Assembly (NCBI GenBank): GCA_963707135.1
Contig: CAVPOY010000011.1
Span: 91,298-155,297, forward strand
DNA from: JBGSTR01 sp963707135
Lineage (GTDB): Bacteria; Pseudomonadota; Gammaproteobacteria; Chromatiales; Chromatiaceae
Reading direction: 5' to 3'
Length of the DNA stretch: 64,000 bases
Numbering within the stretch: the stretch's first letter is position 1; every line of letters starts with the position of its first letter. Both the position numbers and the translations under genes were made by a program. Below are positions 57,045 through 64,000 of this stretch, in pieces. The notes below the pieces were generated by a model, which saw nothing but the letters and a program-made list of their open reading frames with translations, did not search any database and was not told the origin of the DNA.

Positions 57045-57479
57045 ATGGACAGCATCAATCTACTAGAACCGCTGCGTCTGGACCCCCCCGTGGGGTCACC
57101 GCGCGAGAAGCTCACCGTCGTGCTCGCCTCCGGACCGGAAGACGGCGGCATGCGCGCCACCCTTGCCCTGTGCGCCGCGGTGACCGCGCTCTGCCTCGAG
57201 CAGCAGGTCGAGGTCTTTCTGGCGGGCGACGGGGCCTTTTGGGCCTACGAAGGTCGCACCGACGGTATCCAGCGCAACGGCTTCCCAGCGCTGGAGACGC
57301 TGATGGAGAACTTGGTCGATCTCGGCGGCGCCATCTATGTCTGCTCCGCCTGCGATCAGGTCTGCGGCATCACCGCCGGGGAAGCGGTCGAGCCGCCGCG
57401 GCGGCGCACCGGGATCGAACCGCGCGGGCTGGCGGCGGTGCTCGGGAACCTGGGGCTCGGGACCTTGGTGACACTTTGA
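57045..57479 (+). CDS. DsrE-family protein
   Basis: A 144-residue protein of the DsrE/F-like sulfur-transfer fold: 'KLTVVLASGPEDGGMRATLA', 'CLEQQVEVFLAGDGAFWAYE' and 'AIYVCSACDQVCGITAGEAV' with three closely spaced Cys. Such proteins carry persulfide or act in tetrathionate, Tus or rhodanese pathways. A GAGG site precedes ATG 57045. It lies 88 bp after the small HMA-like gene and 61 bp before the next, probably cotranscribed. Confidence 0.8.
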   Translation: MDSINLLEPLRLDPPVGSPREKLTVVLASGPEDGGMRATLALCAAVTALCLEQQVEVFLAGDGAFWAYEGRTDGIQRNGFPALETLMENLVDLGGAIYVCSACDQVCGITAGEAVEPPRRRTGIEPRGLAAVLGNLGLGTLVTL

Positions 57480-57540
57480 GCCGGCATCGAAGCCGGACCG
57501 GCCAAAGACCCGAGCCGACCCCTTGGAAATGGAGACGGAC

Positions 57541-57951
57541 ATGAGCTGCCTGATCCCCCCTGCCTGCGTGTTTTGTCGGCACTATCACGCGGCGCGCAAC
57601 GAACGCAGCGACGCACTCCCGAGCTGCGATGCGTTCGCTGCCATCCCCGAGGAGATCTTCATGGGGCAGTTCGATCACGGCGAGGCGTTTCCCGCGGACG
57701 GGGGCCTGCGCTTCAGCCTGGTCGAAGCGGACCGGCAGGACTTTCTTGACCTCAACGCGGTGCGCCGCGAGCTGGGGTTGCTCGTCTACCACGAGCCCCC
57801 GGCCGAAAAAGCCGCGGAGGGTCATGCGCAGGCGGCGGACCCGGGGCTCACTGTCCTGCCGCCAATCATCGGTCAGGCGCAATTGCCGTGGCCTCAGGTC
57901 GGGTCAGGCGCGCCGAGGCGCTCAACGCGCGATTCTGGCAGCCATCCGTAG
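57541..57951 (+). CDS. Cys-motif hypothetical protein
   Basis: A 136-residue protein with 'PPACVFCRHYHAARN', 'LPSCDAFAAIPEEIFMGQFD' and 'GLRFSLVEADRQDFLDLN'. The CxxC-H-C arrangement suggests a small zinc or iron site. The family is known as uncharacterised in several bacteria. The part after residue 85 is unlike the rest and may be wrong through a late frameshift. A GGAAATGGAGACGGAC leader precedes ATG 57541. It closes the DsrE cluster. Confidence 0.65.
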   Translation: MSCLIPPACVFCRHYHAARNERSDALPSCDAFAAIPEEIFMGQFDHGEAFPADGGLRFSLVEADRQDFLDLNAVRRELGLLVYHEPPAEKAAEGHAQAADPGLTVLPPIIGQAQLPWPQVGSGAPRRSTRDSGSHP

Positions 57952-58103
57952 TTCGAGGCTTGGCAGTCCGACACTGCCCGTCCGAATGCAAAGCCGATCC
58001 AACCCGGAACCAAGGTGTCCGGGGCATGGCATTCGCTGTGGACCGGCCGGCGAGCCTAGGCCCAGTCAAGCAACCACCACAAGCGGTCGTGAAGGAAGAA
58101 ATC

Positions 58104-59810
58104 GTGAGCGTCCCAAGAAACATCGGTATTGATCGCGCGGGGTCCCAGTCGACGGCGCCGCGAGCGTCACGCGATTACGACGCATCTTTGGGTGGGAAGC
58201 GCTGTCATCCATATCTTGACGGCGCCCGTGCGGCTTGTTGCTCACATGCCGTCGGGTTCCTCTTGGCGTCTGCCTTATTGATGGGGCCGTCTTGGGTCCG
58301 TGCCGAGACCTATCTGTATACGAATAACAACGAGGTCGGACCAAGCACTGTTTCGGCATTCGTCGTGAATGGCGCCGGAGGACTGACAGAAGTGGCAGGA
58401 TCGCCGTTCGGCACGGGCGCGGCGGGATACGGCGGGGTTGGCGTCTACGCATCCCAGGGCCTGGTCGTCTCACCCAGCGGGCCGTTTCTCTTCACGGCGG
58501 ACGGGGGAGGATGCGACGCCGCGAACGCGAACGACGGGTGCGTCAGCGCCTTCGCGATCGACCCAACCAACGGTGCCCTGACACTCGTTGATGTGATCCC
58601 GCTTCCCTATGGGTTCAACAATTCCGGCGCGGCCACCTCTCTTGCCGTCACTCCCGATGGGAGTCACCTTTACGCGGCGAGCTATCTGGCACAGGTCATT
58701 TACCGCATGAGCGTTGCCCCCGACGGAGCTCTCACCATGGACGGTCTGACTTATGCCTCGTTTCCATTCCAAGACCTTCGCGCGCTCGCGATCAGCCCGA
58801 ACGGTAAGTATCTGGCGGCCGGGGTGGGGTTCGACGGGGTGGCGATGTTTGGCATTGGTGTCGACGGAAACCTGACGCCGGTCTCGGGCTCGCCATTTCC
58901 GAGCACCGGGGGCACGGCCGGGATCGCGTTCAATGCTTCGTCGGATCGCCTCTACGCGGGGCAAGCCCTCTTCGGCGTGCCCATCGTGGACGTCTTCGGT
59001 ATGGCCACCGACGGCGTGCTGAGCCCCCTAGCGGGCTCGCCCTTTGCGGCGTCAGACGGCATCAACTCGAACGTCGTGCTGCTCAGCTCGGACGAGCAAT
59101 CGCTCTTTGTCAGCAACCAAGGGAGCGCTTCGGTCACGTCCTTTGATGTGTTGTCGGACGGCGGCCTGAGCGTTGCGGCTGGCTCGCCGTTTTCTTTGGA
59201 TCCCGGCACCTCTTTTCCGACACTCATGGCTACCAACCCGGAGGGTACGGCACTCTACGTCATCGAGCGCGACAGCGCGGGAACCAGCGTCATCTCAGTG
59301 ATGAATATCGGGCCGACTGGGGATTTGACGCCTTCATTGGGCTCGCCCGTCGGAACCACGCGGTCCGCGATCGTCGGCATCGGCGTCTACGCCAGCGGAG
59401 GTGCGCCGTCGGCTGAGCAGCCGGATCTCGCCATCGCCAAGCGGGCCTCGCCAACTCCGGCGCGGGTGGGCAAGGAACTGACCTACACCCTGATCGTCAC
59501 CAACCAAGGCGCGGGGGACGCGACCAAGGTCGTGCTGCGCGACTGGATGCCGGCGGACGTTCGGGTGGTGGCGTTACCGGAGCGCTGCCGGCTGGCCGAG
59601 GGAGGGAAGCTGCGCTGCTGGCTCGGGAACCTGGCGGCCGGGGACGAGACGCGGCTCAAGATCGTCGTGCGGCCCAAGCAGCTCGGTCTCCTGATCAACC
59701 GGGCGAAGGTCACCGCGGCGGAGGCCGACCTCAACGAGGTTGACAACAGCGTCACGGTCAAGACCCGTGTCCTCGGCTGCATCGGCCCCGGCTACGACAA
59801 CCCCCGTTGA
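58104..59810 (+). CDS. Secreted beta-propeller protein with DUF11 domain
   Basis: From GTG 58104 (AAGGAAG site) the product is 568 residues with a hydrophobic stretch 'HAVGFLLASALLMGPSWVRA' after a long N-region. About seven repeats of the form 'AGSPF...VSAFAIDP..GALT' and 'LAVTPDGSHLYAASY', typical of lactonase/YVTN propellers, follow. A C-terminal DUF11 domain reads 'ASPTPARVGKELTYTLIVTN'. It is probably exported and may bind or display at the surface. Role unknown. Confidence 0.78.
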   Translation: MSVPRNIGIDRAGSQSTAPRASRDYDASLGGKRCHPYLDGARAACCSHAVGFLLASALLMGPSWVRAETYLYTNNNEVGPSTVSAFVVNGAGGLTEVAGSPFGTGAAGYGGVGVYASQGLVVSPSGPFLFTADGGGCDAANANDGCVSAFAIDPTNGALTLVDVIPLPYGFNNSGAATSLAVTPDGSHLYAASYLAQVIYRMSVAPDGALTMDGLTYASFPFQDLRALAISPNGKYLAAGVGFDGVAMFGIGVDGNLTPVSGSPFPSTGGTAGIAFNASSDRLYAGQALFGVPIVDVFGMATDGVLSPLAGSPFAASDGINSNVVLLSSDEQSLFVSNQGSASVTSFDVLSDGGLSVAAGSPFSLDPGTSFPTLMATNPEGTALYVIERDSAGTSVISVMNIGPTGDLTPSLGSPVGTTRSAIVGIGVYASGGAPSAEQPDLAIAKRASPTPARVGKELTYTLIVTNQGAGDATKVVLRDWMPADVRVVALPERCRLAEGGKLRCWLGNLAAGDETRLKIVVRPKQLGLLINRAKVTAAEADLNEVDNSVTVKTRVLGCIGPGYDNPR

Positions 59811-59887
59811 CCACCTCAGGGTCTCACACTCCGTGCGCCAGAACGCCGTCGGCCGACGTCTGTGCGCGTCGCGTGGGCCGAGGTGAG

Positions 59888-60085
59888 AACCCAAAGCATC
59901 TTCGGAGGCTCGTGCGCATGCTGGTGGATGATTTCGGGGCCACCCGTATCCTGCTTTTCGGCAGTTCCACCCGTGGCGCGAGCAGACCCGGGAGCGACCT
60001 GGACCTGTTGGTCGAGGGCAGCCCCTTTGAGCGCATCATCGCGGCGACGGTCCGTGCCAACCGGCTGCTCGCGGGGAATAGCAAA
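59888..60085 (+). pseudogene. Truncated MNT nucleotidyltransferase copy
   Basis: 'LVRMLVDDFGATRILLFGSS' and 'TRGASRPGSDLDLLVEGSPF' repeat the core of the MNT protein at 53.9 kb (GS-x-RG, DLD). The similarity ends after NRLLAG, 17 bp before the 3' end of the PIN gene at 60102. Start and C-terminus are missing. It is a dead paralogue. Confidence 0.75.
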
Positions 60086-60101
60086 TGCAGCCAGACGGCC
60101 G

Positions 60102-60515
60102 TCAAGAGACCATCTCAAAGGCCAGATGCCGATGTCCCTGCTTGATGCGATAGGTCGCAAAATCGCCGCGGTCGATGGTGAAGATCTTCCTGAGCTTTAG
60201 GGCCTCGGCGAGGACGACAAGGGAGGCGTCGGCGAGATCCATCGGGCGGTCCGCATACTGCACCATCAGCTCGAAGGCCCGGCTCAATGTGCCAGCGTCC
60301 AAGTACCAGACGTGCAGCCCCTGGGCCATGACGAAGTCGATCAACCGTTGCGAGCCGATGCTGCCAGGGGTCAGTAGGTGGAAGGCCTCCGTGAGCACGG
60401 GCACCGTGGTGCACAGCGGCTCCTCGATCCGCGCCAGGACCCCCACGCACCGCCGGTGATCCCCATCGGCGGGATCAAACAGGGCGACTAGCGGCCCCGT
60501 GTCGGTGAGGATCAC
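60102..60515 (-). CDS. vapC: PIN-domain toxin (VapC family)
   Basis: A 137-residue PIN toxin: 'ILTDTGPLVALFDPAD' (Asp), 'VPVLTEAFHLL' (Glu), 'DLADASLVVLAEAL' and 'IFTIDRGDF' supply the acidic site. It pairs with a ribbon-helix-helix antitoxin, with a 4-bp overlap. This differs from the Phd-linked toxins on both sides. Confidence 0.9.
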   Translation of the reverse strand: MILTDTGPLVALFDPADGDHRRCVGVLARIEEPLCTTVPVLTEAFHLLTPGSIGSQRLIDFVMAQGLHVWYLDAGTLSRAFELMVQYADRPMDLADASLVVLAEALKLRKIFTIDRGDFATYRIKQGHRHLAFEMVS

Positions 60516-60772
60516 GGCCGGTGCTTGCGGCGAATGATGCCCGCGAGAGCGGACTTGGCCTGGCCAGCTGGCGCACGGGCATAGCCCCCTTCACCCAGGT
60601 CCAGCTCGCGGTAGATGTCGTAGGGCTTGCGCTTGGCCTGTTGCAGCGCCTGGATCTCAAAGGCGGTCAGGCCCTCCTTCAGCACTTGGGAGATGGAGAG
60701 TCCCGTGATCGAGCGCAATCGCTCGAGGGTCTTCTCCGCCTCGTCGTCCAGCCGAACGGTTCGAGTGCCCAT
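60512..60772 (-). CDS. Ribbon-helix-helix antitoxin
   Basis: From ATG 60772 the product is 86 residues. The N-terminus 'GTRTVRLDDEAEKTLERLRS' and 'ITGLSISQVLKEGL' form a ribbon-helix-helix (CopG/Arc-type) DNA-binding domain. The C-terminal part with 'KPYDIYRELDLGEGG' should hold the toxin. A perfect palindrome at 60797-60813 lies 25-41 bp upstream. An earlier ATG at 60904 would span that operator and is not used. Confidence 0.88.
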   Translation of the reverse strand: MGTRTVRLDDEAEKTLERLRSITGLSISQVLKEGLTAFEIQALQQAKRKPYDIYRELDLGEGGYARAPAGQAKSALAGIIRRKHRP

Positions 60773-60796
60773 GGCAGGTACCCATCGTAGTGGTGT

Positions 60797-60813
60797 TATT
60801 ACGCAGCGTAATA
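60797..60813. promoter_or_regulatory. Autoregulatory operator of the RHH-PIN pair
   Basis: TATTACGC-A-GCGTAATA is a perfect 17-bp palindrome. On the minus strand TTGTCG (a -35 candidate, 60815-60820) lies directly before it, so protein bound here would block transcription of the antitoxin-toxin operon. Confidence 0.75.
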
Positions 60814-61127
60814 CGACAACGGTCCCGGTGCAACCCCGCCGGGGCCCAAACATCGGGGGCGGAGCCCGTTGCCATGCACGGTGTGACACGGCGCTCTGAG
60901 TCACCCGGCAGGGCCCAGGGCTTGCCCCCGAAGCTCCCGAAGTTTCGAGGAGCGCGATGCGCTGGGTTCGTGCTGTGCGGAACTCGTTTGATCGTTGAAG
61001 CTATTCGCGTCGGTCACCGCCGCACTGTCTACCGGACCTGACGACCGGCCGGCACCCCCATGCTTACTCAGCGTTGGGCTACCTACTCTGCGGTCTGCTC
61101 GACGGCGAGAAAAGCCGCCGCCACGAT

Positions 61128-61590
61128 TCAGTGGTCTGGGGTGACGACGGTGGCCGGTTGCAGGCCCGCTGTTGGCCCAAATCCTTCGCTCAATTGGGAC
61201 GCGTTCCGACCAGCGGGTTGCACCGCGTAGCTGGCTACCGCGGCGCAGGACTCGCCGCCCAGATCCCAGAGGGCGGCGAGGTCGATGGCGACCGCGTCGA
61301 AGGGTGGAATACAGGCCGTGGTGCCGCCGGTGAACCGGCCGACGTTGCGCCACTGGTCCTGGTGGAGCGCGAAGGCCTCGACCGATCTTGTCCGAGGATC
61401 GAGCAGCCAGGCATCGGCGACGCCGTATCGGGCGTAGATCGGCATCTTGATCTCGCGGTCCTTGCTTTCGGTGGCGCTCGAGAGGATCTCGCAGACCCAG
61501 TCCGGAACCACCTCGAATCGGTGCCCGATGGGGATGCGCGGCATGCGCTCGCGGCGCCAGCCCGCCGTCCGCCGGGGTCGCCATGGTCTC
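61128..61590 (-). pseudogene. Uma2-family nuclease, truncated
   Basis: 'GWRRERMPRIPIGHRFEVVP', 'DWVCEILSSATESKDREIKM', 'YARYGVADAWLLDPRTRSVE' and 'TACIPPFDAVAIDLAALW' are the C-terminal half of a Uma2 (DUF820) restriction-like nuclease. The N-terminal half is missing and the break lies 3 bp from the 3' end of the next vapC gene at 61593. A paralogue with the same sequence order lies at the right edge of the window. Confidence 0.8.
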
Positions 61591-61592
61591 CA

Positions 61593-61982
61593 TTACCAGA
61601 GGGTTGTTATCCCGAACGCTTCGAACGCTGGGTCCCGGCTTACTAGCGGAAGGCGTTCCAGGTCGCTCTGGGCGGCAAGCATGCGGTCGAAGGGATCGCG
61701 ATGGGTTGCCGTAAAACCTCCGGCATAAAGGCTGTGGCGATGGGTTATCGGCAGATGTTCGAAACCGTCGGCGGCGACCAGTTCCCCATAACGGAAAGCG
61801 GCCTCGGGCACCCCGGGTAATTTTCCCAGCCGTTGCTTGGTGGCGATTTCCCAGGCGTTGGCGGCGCTGACGAATACGCGATTGCCAGTGTCGGCGATCA
61901 ACTGCCTTGCGGTTCTGGAAAGGCGTTCATCGTCGGTAAACCACCAGAGCAGGGCGTGAGTATCCAGCAGCAGGTTCATCAA
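61593..61982 (-). CDS. vapC: PIN-domain toxin (VapC family)
   Basis: A 129-residue PIN toxin: 'NLLLDTHALLWWFTDD', 'SAANAWEIATKQRLGKLP', 'ATHRDPFDRMLAAQSDLE' and a C-terminal 'TTLW'. It is the same subclass as the toxin at 54.5 kb. It overlaps its Phd-type antitoxin by 4 bp and abuts a truncated Uma2 gene. Confidence 0.92.
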   Translation of the reverse strand: MMNLLLDTHALLWWFTDDERLSRTARQLIADTGNRVFVSAANAWEIATKQRLGKLPGVPEAAFRYGELVAADGFEHLPITHRHSLYAGGFTATHRDPFDRMLAAQSDLERLPLVSRDPAFEAFGITTLW

Positions 61983-62221
61983 CGGTTCCAGGCGTCGAGT
62001 TCTTCGTCAGGCAAGGGCTCGAAAAAGGCGTCGCCCAACTTGCCCTTGAGCCGGCCGGGCTGCCTGGCGCCAGGGGCCGGGGCCAACGGCAGGAGCCGGG
62101 CATAGGGCCGGCCGGCCTTCGCCAGGATGATTTCTTCTCCGGCATGGGCCTGCTCCAAGAGTTTCGAAAGATGAGTCTTCGCCTCATGAACGTTGACGAT
62201 TCGGGTCACGGCACACCTCAA
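61979..62221 (-). CDS. vapB: Phd/YefM-type antitoxin (VapB)
   Basis: An 80-residue antitoxin: 'IVNVHEAKTHLSKLLEQAHA' and 'IILAKAGRPYARLLPLAP' form the Phd DNA-binding fold and 'FFEPLPDEELDAWNR' the toxin-binding tail. ATG 62221 is used; GTG 62206 would also give a complete Phd domain. A perfect 13-bp tandem repeat starts exactly at its start codon side. Confidence 0.9.
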   Translation of the reverse strand: MRCAVTRIVNVHEAKTHLSKLLEQAHAGEEIILAKAGRPYARLLPLAPAPGARQPGRLKGKLGDAFFEPLPDEELDAWNR

Positions 62222-62246
62222 TTGGACTTAGTCATTGGACTTAGTC
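62221..62246. repeat. Tandem 13-bp repeat at the vapB promoter
   Basis: ATTGGACTTAGTC occurs twice in direct tandem (62221-62233 and 62234-62246), overlapping the vapB start. It may be an operator with two sites or a recent tandem duplication. Confidence 0.7.
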
Positions 62247-62327
62247 TACCTGTGGGCTCAGAGTGTAACAACAGGTTGGCTCCGCGCATGGGGAAAAGGG
62301 TCCCGGGAACAGTAAACCGAACAGTAA

Positions 62328-62342
62328 AGGGATCAGATCCCT
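62328..62342. repeat. Short perfect palindrome
   Basis: AGGGATC-A-GATCCCT is a perfect 15-bp palindrome between two TA pairs, within AGTAAAGGGATC-type sequence that resembles dispersed repeat debris. It lies too far from either start to be a likely operator. Confidence 0.4.
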
Positions 62343-62444
62343 GAACCCTTTAAGGAAGAGTATCTCGGCGATCCCGGCATTGCCGTCTGTGGCTGAGAAG
62401 GGCACGGTCCGGGAATGCTCGGCCGGTGGGCGTTGGTCCGGCTG

Positions 62445-62837
62445 TTACCAACGCACCGCGACCGGATACTGGCAGATCAAGGGGTCGGGTGTGACGATGA
62501 CCGCCTGCCGGGCGATGGCCTGGCAGATCAGCATACGGTCAAAGGGGTCCTGGTGCAGCGGCGGCAGCCGGGCCAGCTCGAAGGTATCGGCCTCATCGAT
62601 GGGCAGGGGGTCTAGTCGATGGCGCGAGCGGGCCTCGGGGATGAAGGCCGCCGGTGACTGGCCCTGGGGCAGGGGCAGACGCCCGAGGGCGTGCTTGACC
62701 CCGATCTCCCAGGCCGAGGCGGCCGAAACTAGAACTTCGTTGTCGGAATCGGCGATCAAGTCCCGGGCGAGCCCGGAGAGACGGTGCTCGGCCGAGGCCA
62801 CCCAGATGAAGGTGCAAGTGTCCAGAATTAGCCTCAT
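62445..62837 (-). CDS. vapC: PIN-domain toxin (VapC family)
   Basis: A 130-residue PIN toxin: 'LILDTCTFIWVASAEH', 'SAASAWEIGVKHALGRLPLP', 'LHQDPFDRMLICQAIARQAV' and a C-terminal 'VAVRW'. It overlaps its antitoxin gene by 4 bp. It is the third toxin of this Phd-linked subclass in the window. Confidence 0.92.
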   Translation of the reverse strand: MRLILDTCTFIWVASAEHRLSGLARDLIADSDNEVLVSAASAWEIGVKHALGRLPLPQGQSPAAFIPEARSRHRLDPLPIDEADTFELARLPPLHQDPFDRMLICQAIARQAVIVTPDPLICQYPVAVRW

Positions 62838-63109
62838 CGCGCCGGACCCTGACCCGGTGTATCGGCGGTACCGCTGAAGGCGGCGATCAGCTCATCGGGC
62901 AGCGGCTCCCAAAAGCTGTCCGGAAGCTCGTACCCGTCCTCCCGCGGACCCTGACCCAGGGGCCTCGGGGTGCCGGGTGACGACGCGATGGGTTTCAACT
63001 CCGCAACTGGCACATTGCGTCTGGCGATCACGACACGCTCCCCCCGCAGCGCGGCGGCAAGGTAATCCGACAGCTTGGCCTTCATCTCATGGACATTGAC
63101 TTGGATCAT
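62834..63109 (-). CDS. vapB: Phd/YefM-type antitoxin (VapB)
   Basis: A 91-residue antitoxin: 'IQVNVHEMKAKLSDYLAAAL' and 'RVVIARRNVPVAELKPI' form the Phd domain, with 'SFWEPLPDELIAAFSG' as toxin-binding tail. Upstream, TTGGTTCATATC and TTGGTCAATATT (about 63127-63150) are imperfect direct repeats that could be its operator. Confidence 0.9.
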   Translation of the reverse strand: MIQVNVHEMKAKLSDYLAAALRGERVVIARRNVPVAELKPIASSPGTPRPLGQGPREDGYELPDSFWEPLPDELIAAFSGTADTPGQGPAR

Positions 63110-63583
63110 GTCATGGTCCTCTTATTGGTTCATATCTTGGTCAATATTCTAGCAGACAAGGGAAATACGTGCCCAGGGCCGGGGGTCTTGGTCGCGTAAC
63201 CGGAGGTCTTCGGGTTCGGGAATTCCAAGCGGGAGTGCCAAAGACAATATCCGTAGCTCCGGAATTCCGGGGGAGAACGCCATAGGAACGTTACGTAGGT
63301 CGCGCCCTTCGCCGTCTAACCCGGGGGAAAAGGGACCGTTAATTCAGCATCGGGGGAGGAGAATAAGGAGCCGTTTACTCACTCCGCACTGGGCCTGGTG
63401 GCCCCTTTCCAGGCCCCGCACCGACTCCTCATCCTGTTGAGGACGGCCCGCGCCTCGGGCTGGTCGTCGTCACCGCCCCGGCGCGCTCTGCCACTCACGC
63501 CGGTCGACGGAAGCTCAAGATGAAGCGAGGGACAGACTAAGTACCCGTGATATGGGGGTCGGAACCCCTAGCCTGCTCGGAGC
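63110..63583. other. Intergenic region, no gene recognised
   Basis: About 470 bp. Apart from the imperfect repeats next to the antitoxin start, it holds AATAAGGAGCCGTTTACTCACTCC-like text (63362-63385) reminiscent of transposase-associated debris. No frame with known similarity. Confidence 0.4.
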
Positions 63584-64000
63584 TCATGTCCCGCTGCCGT
63601 CTTCCCAGAGGACAGCGATGTCAATGGAAACGGCGTCGAAGGGCGGAATACAAGCCGCGGTGTCGCCGGTAAACCGCCCAACGCTGCGCCGCTGGTCCTG
63701 GTTTAGGGCAAACGCCCCTCGACGGTCTTGGTTCGGGGATCGAGAAGCCAGGCGTAGGCGACCCCGTATCGGGCATAGATCGGCATCTTGGTCTCGTGAT
63801 CTTTGCTTTCGGTGGAGCCCGACAGGATCTCGTAGACGCAATCCGGAATGCCTTCAATTCTGTGACCGGCGGGGATGCGTGGCATGCATTCACGGCGCCG
63901 GACGCGAGCTCCGGGACTTCCACCTCCGCGTCACGGAGCAGGTGCAGCTTCGGCTCGGGCAGAATCCTCCAGGCGGGGCGCTGCCGGATCGCCGGCCGCA
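63584..64000 (-). pseudogene. Uma2-family nuclease, frameshifted, runs off the window
   Basis: Read leftward from the edge: 'PEPKLHLLRDAEVEVPELA', then in the next frame 'MPRIPAGHRIEGIPD' and 'YARYGVAYAWLLDPRTKTVE', then in another 'FALNQDQRRSVGRFTGDTA' and 'CIPPFDAVSIDIAVLWED' to the stop at 63584. It matches the truncated Uma2 at 61.1-61.6 kb segment by segment. Frameshifts lie near 63715 and 63890. The N-terminus is outside the window. Confidence 0.78.

Overview
The window is GC-rich, densely packed DNA from a gammaproteobacterium. The gene content fits a purple or other sulfur-oxidising lineage such as Chromatiaceae: a DsrC/TusE-type tail, a DsrE-family protein, haem d1 biosynthesis, many c-type cytochromes and HupE-type permeases. 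The lineage is inferred from gene content only. No rRNA, tRNA, CRISPR array or intact insertion sequence was found.

Layout. 1-4.3 kb: end of a DsrC/TusE-like gene, ptsP, a hemerythrin, and a coupled CBS/HPP membrane pair. 4.3-7.2 kb: a LysR regulator, a Met/Gly/Pro-repeat cytochrome c lipoprotein and a sterol-desaturase-type enzyme. 7.5-13.7 kb: a haem d1 operon in the order nirE-nirC-nirF-nirD-nirL-nirGH(fusion)-nirJ-cytochrome, mostly joined by 4-bp ATGA overlaps and preceded by a perfect FNR/Dnr-type box. nirS is not in the window. 14-18.7 kb: small envelope proteins and a phospholipase D-type lipoprotein. 18.8-31.6 kb: a large leftward block of two outer-membrane proteins, three HupE/UreJ-type permeases, a PpiC-type isomerase, two DUF3604 proteins and two arylsulfatases, with a divergent AraC regulator. 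33-39.7 kb: a truncated lytic transglycosylase beside a vapBC pair, then a second arylsulfatase/outer-membrane-protein/AraC locus paralogous to the first.

40-49.4 kb: a transglutaminase-like protein, corA, then an arsenic operon: ArsP-type permease, arsM, a CxxC redox protein, acr3, a periplasmic rhodanese, ArsJ-associated GAPDH and arsJ. It encodes three routes for handling arsenic (methylation, arsenite efflux, and 1-arseno-3-phosphoglycerate efflux). 50.4-53.6 kb: a giant MalT-like/BTAD regulator. 53.6-64 kb: an accessory region with four type II toxin-antitoxin pairs of the PIN class, decayed MNT/HEPN and Uma2 genes, two decayed secreted-protein genes, a three-gene DsrE cluster and a secreted beta-propeller protein.

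Many conserved genes (hupE, the HupE/UreJ permease, ppiC, three sulfatases, an outer-membrane protein, arsM, acr3, the rhodanese, GAPDH) carry frameshifts that a single extra base usually explains. I mark them as pseudogenes in the type field, but the uniform +1 pattern inside otherwise intact operons makes base-calling error a serious alternative.
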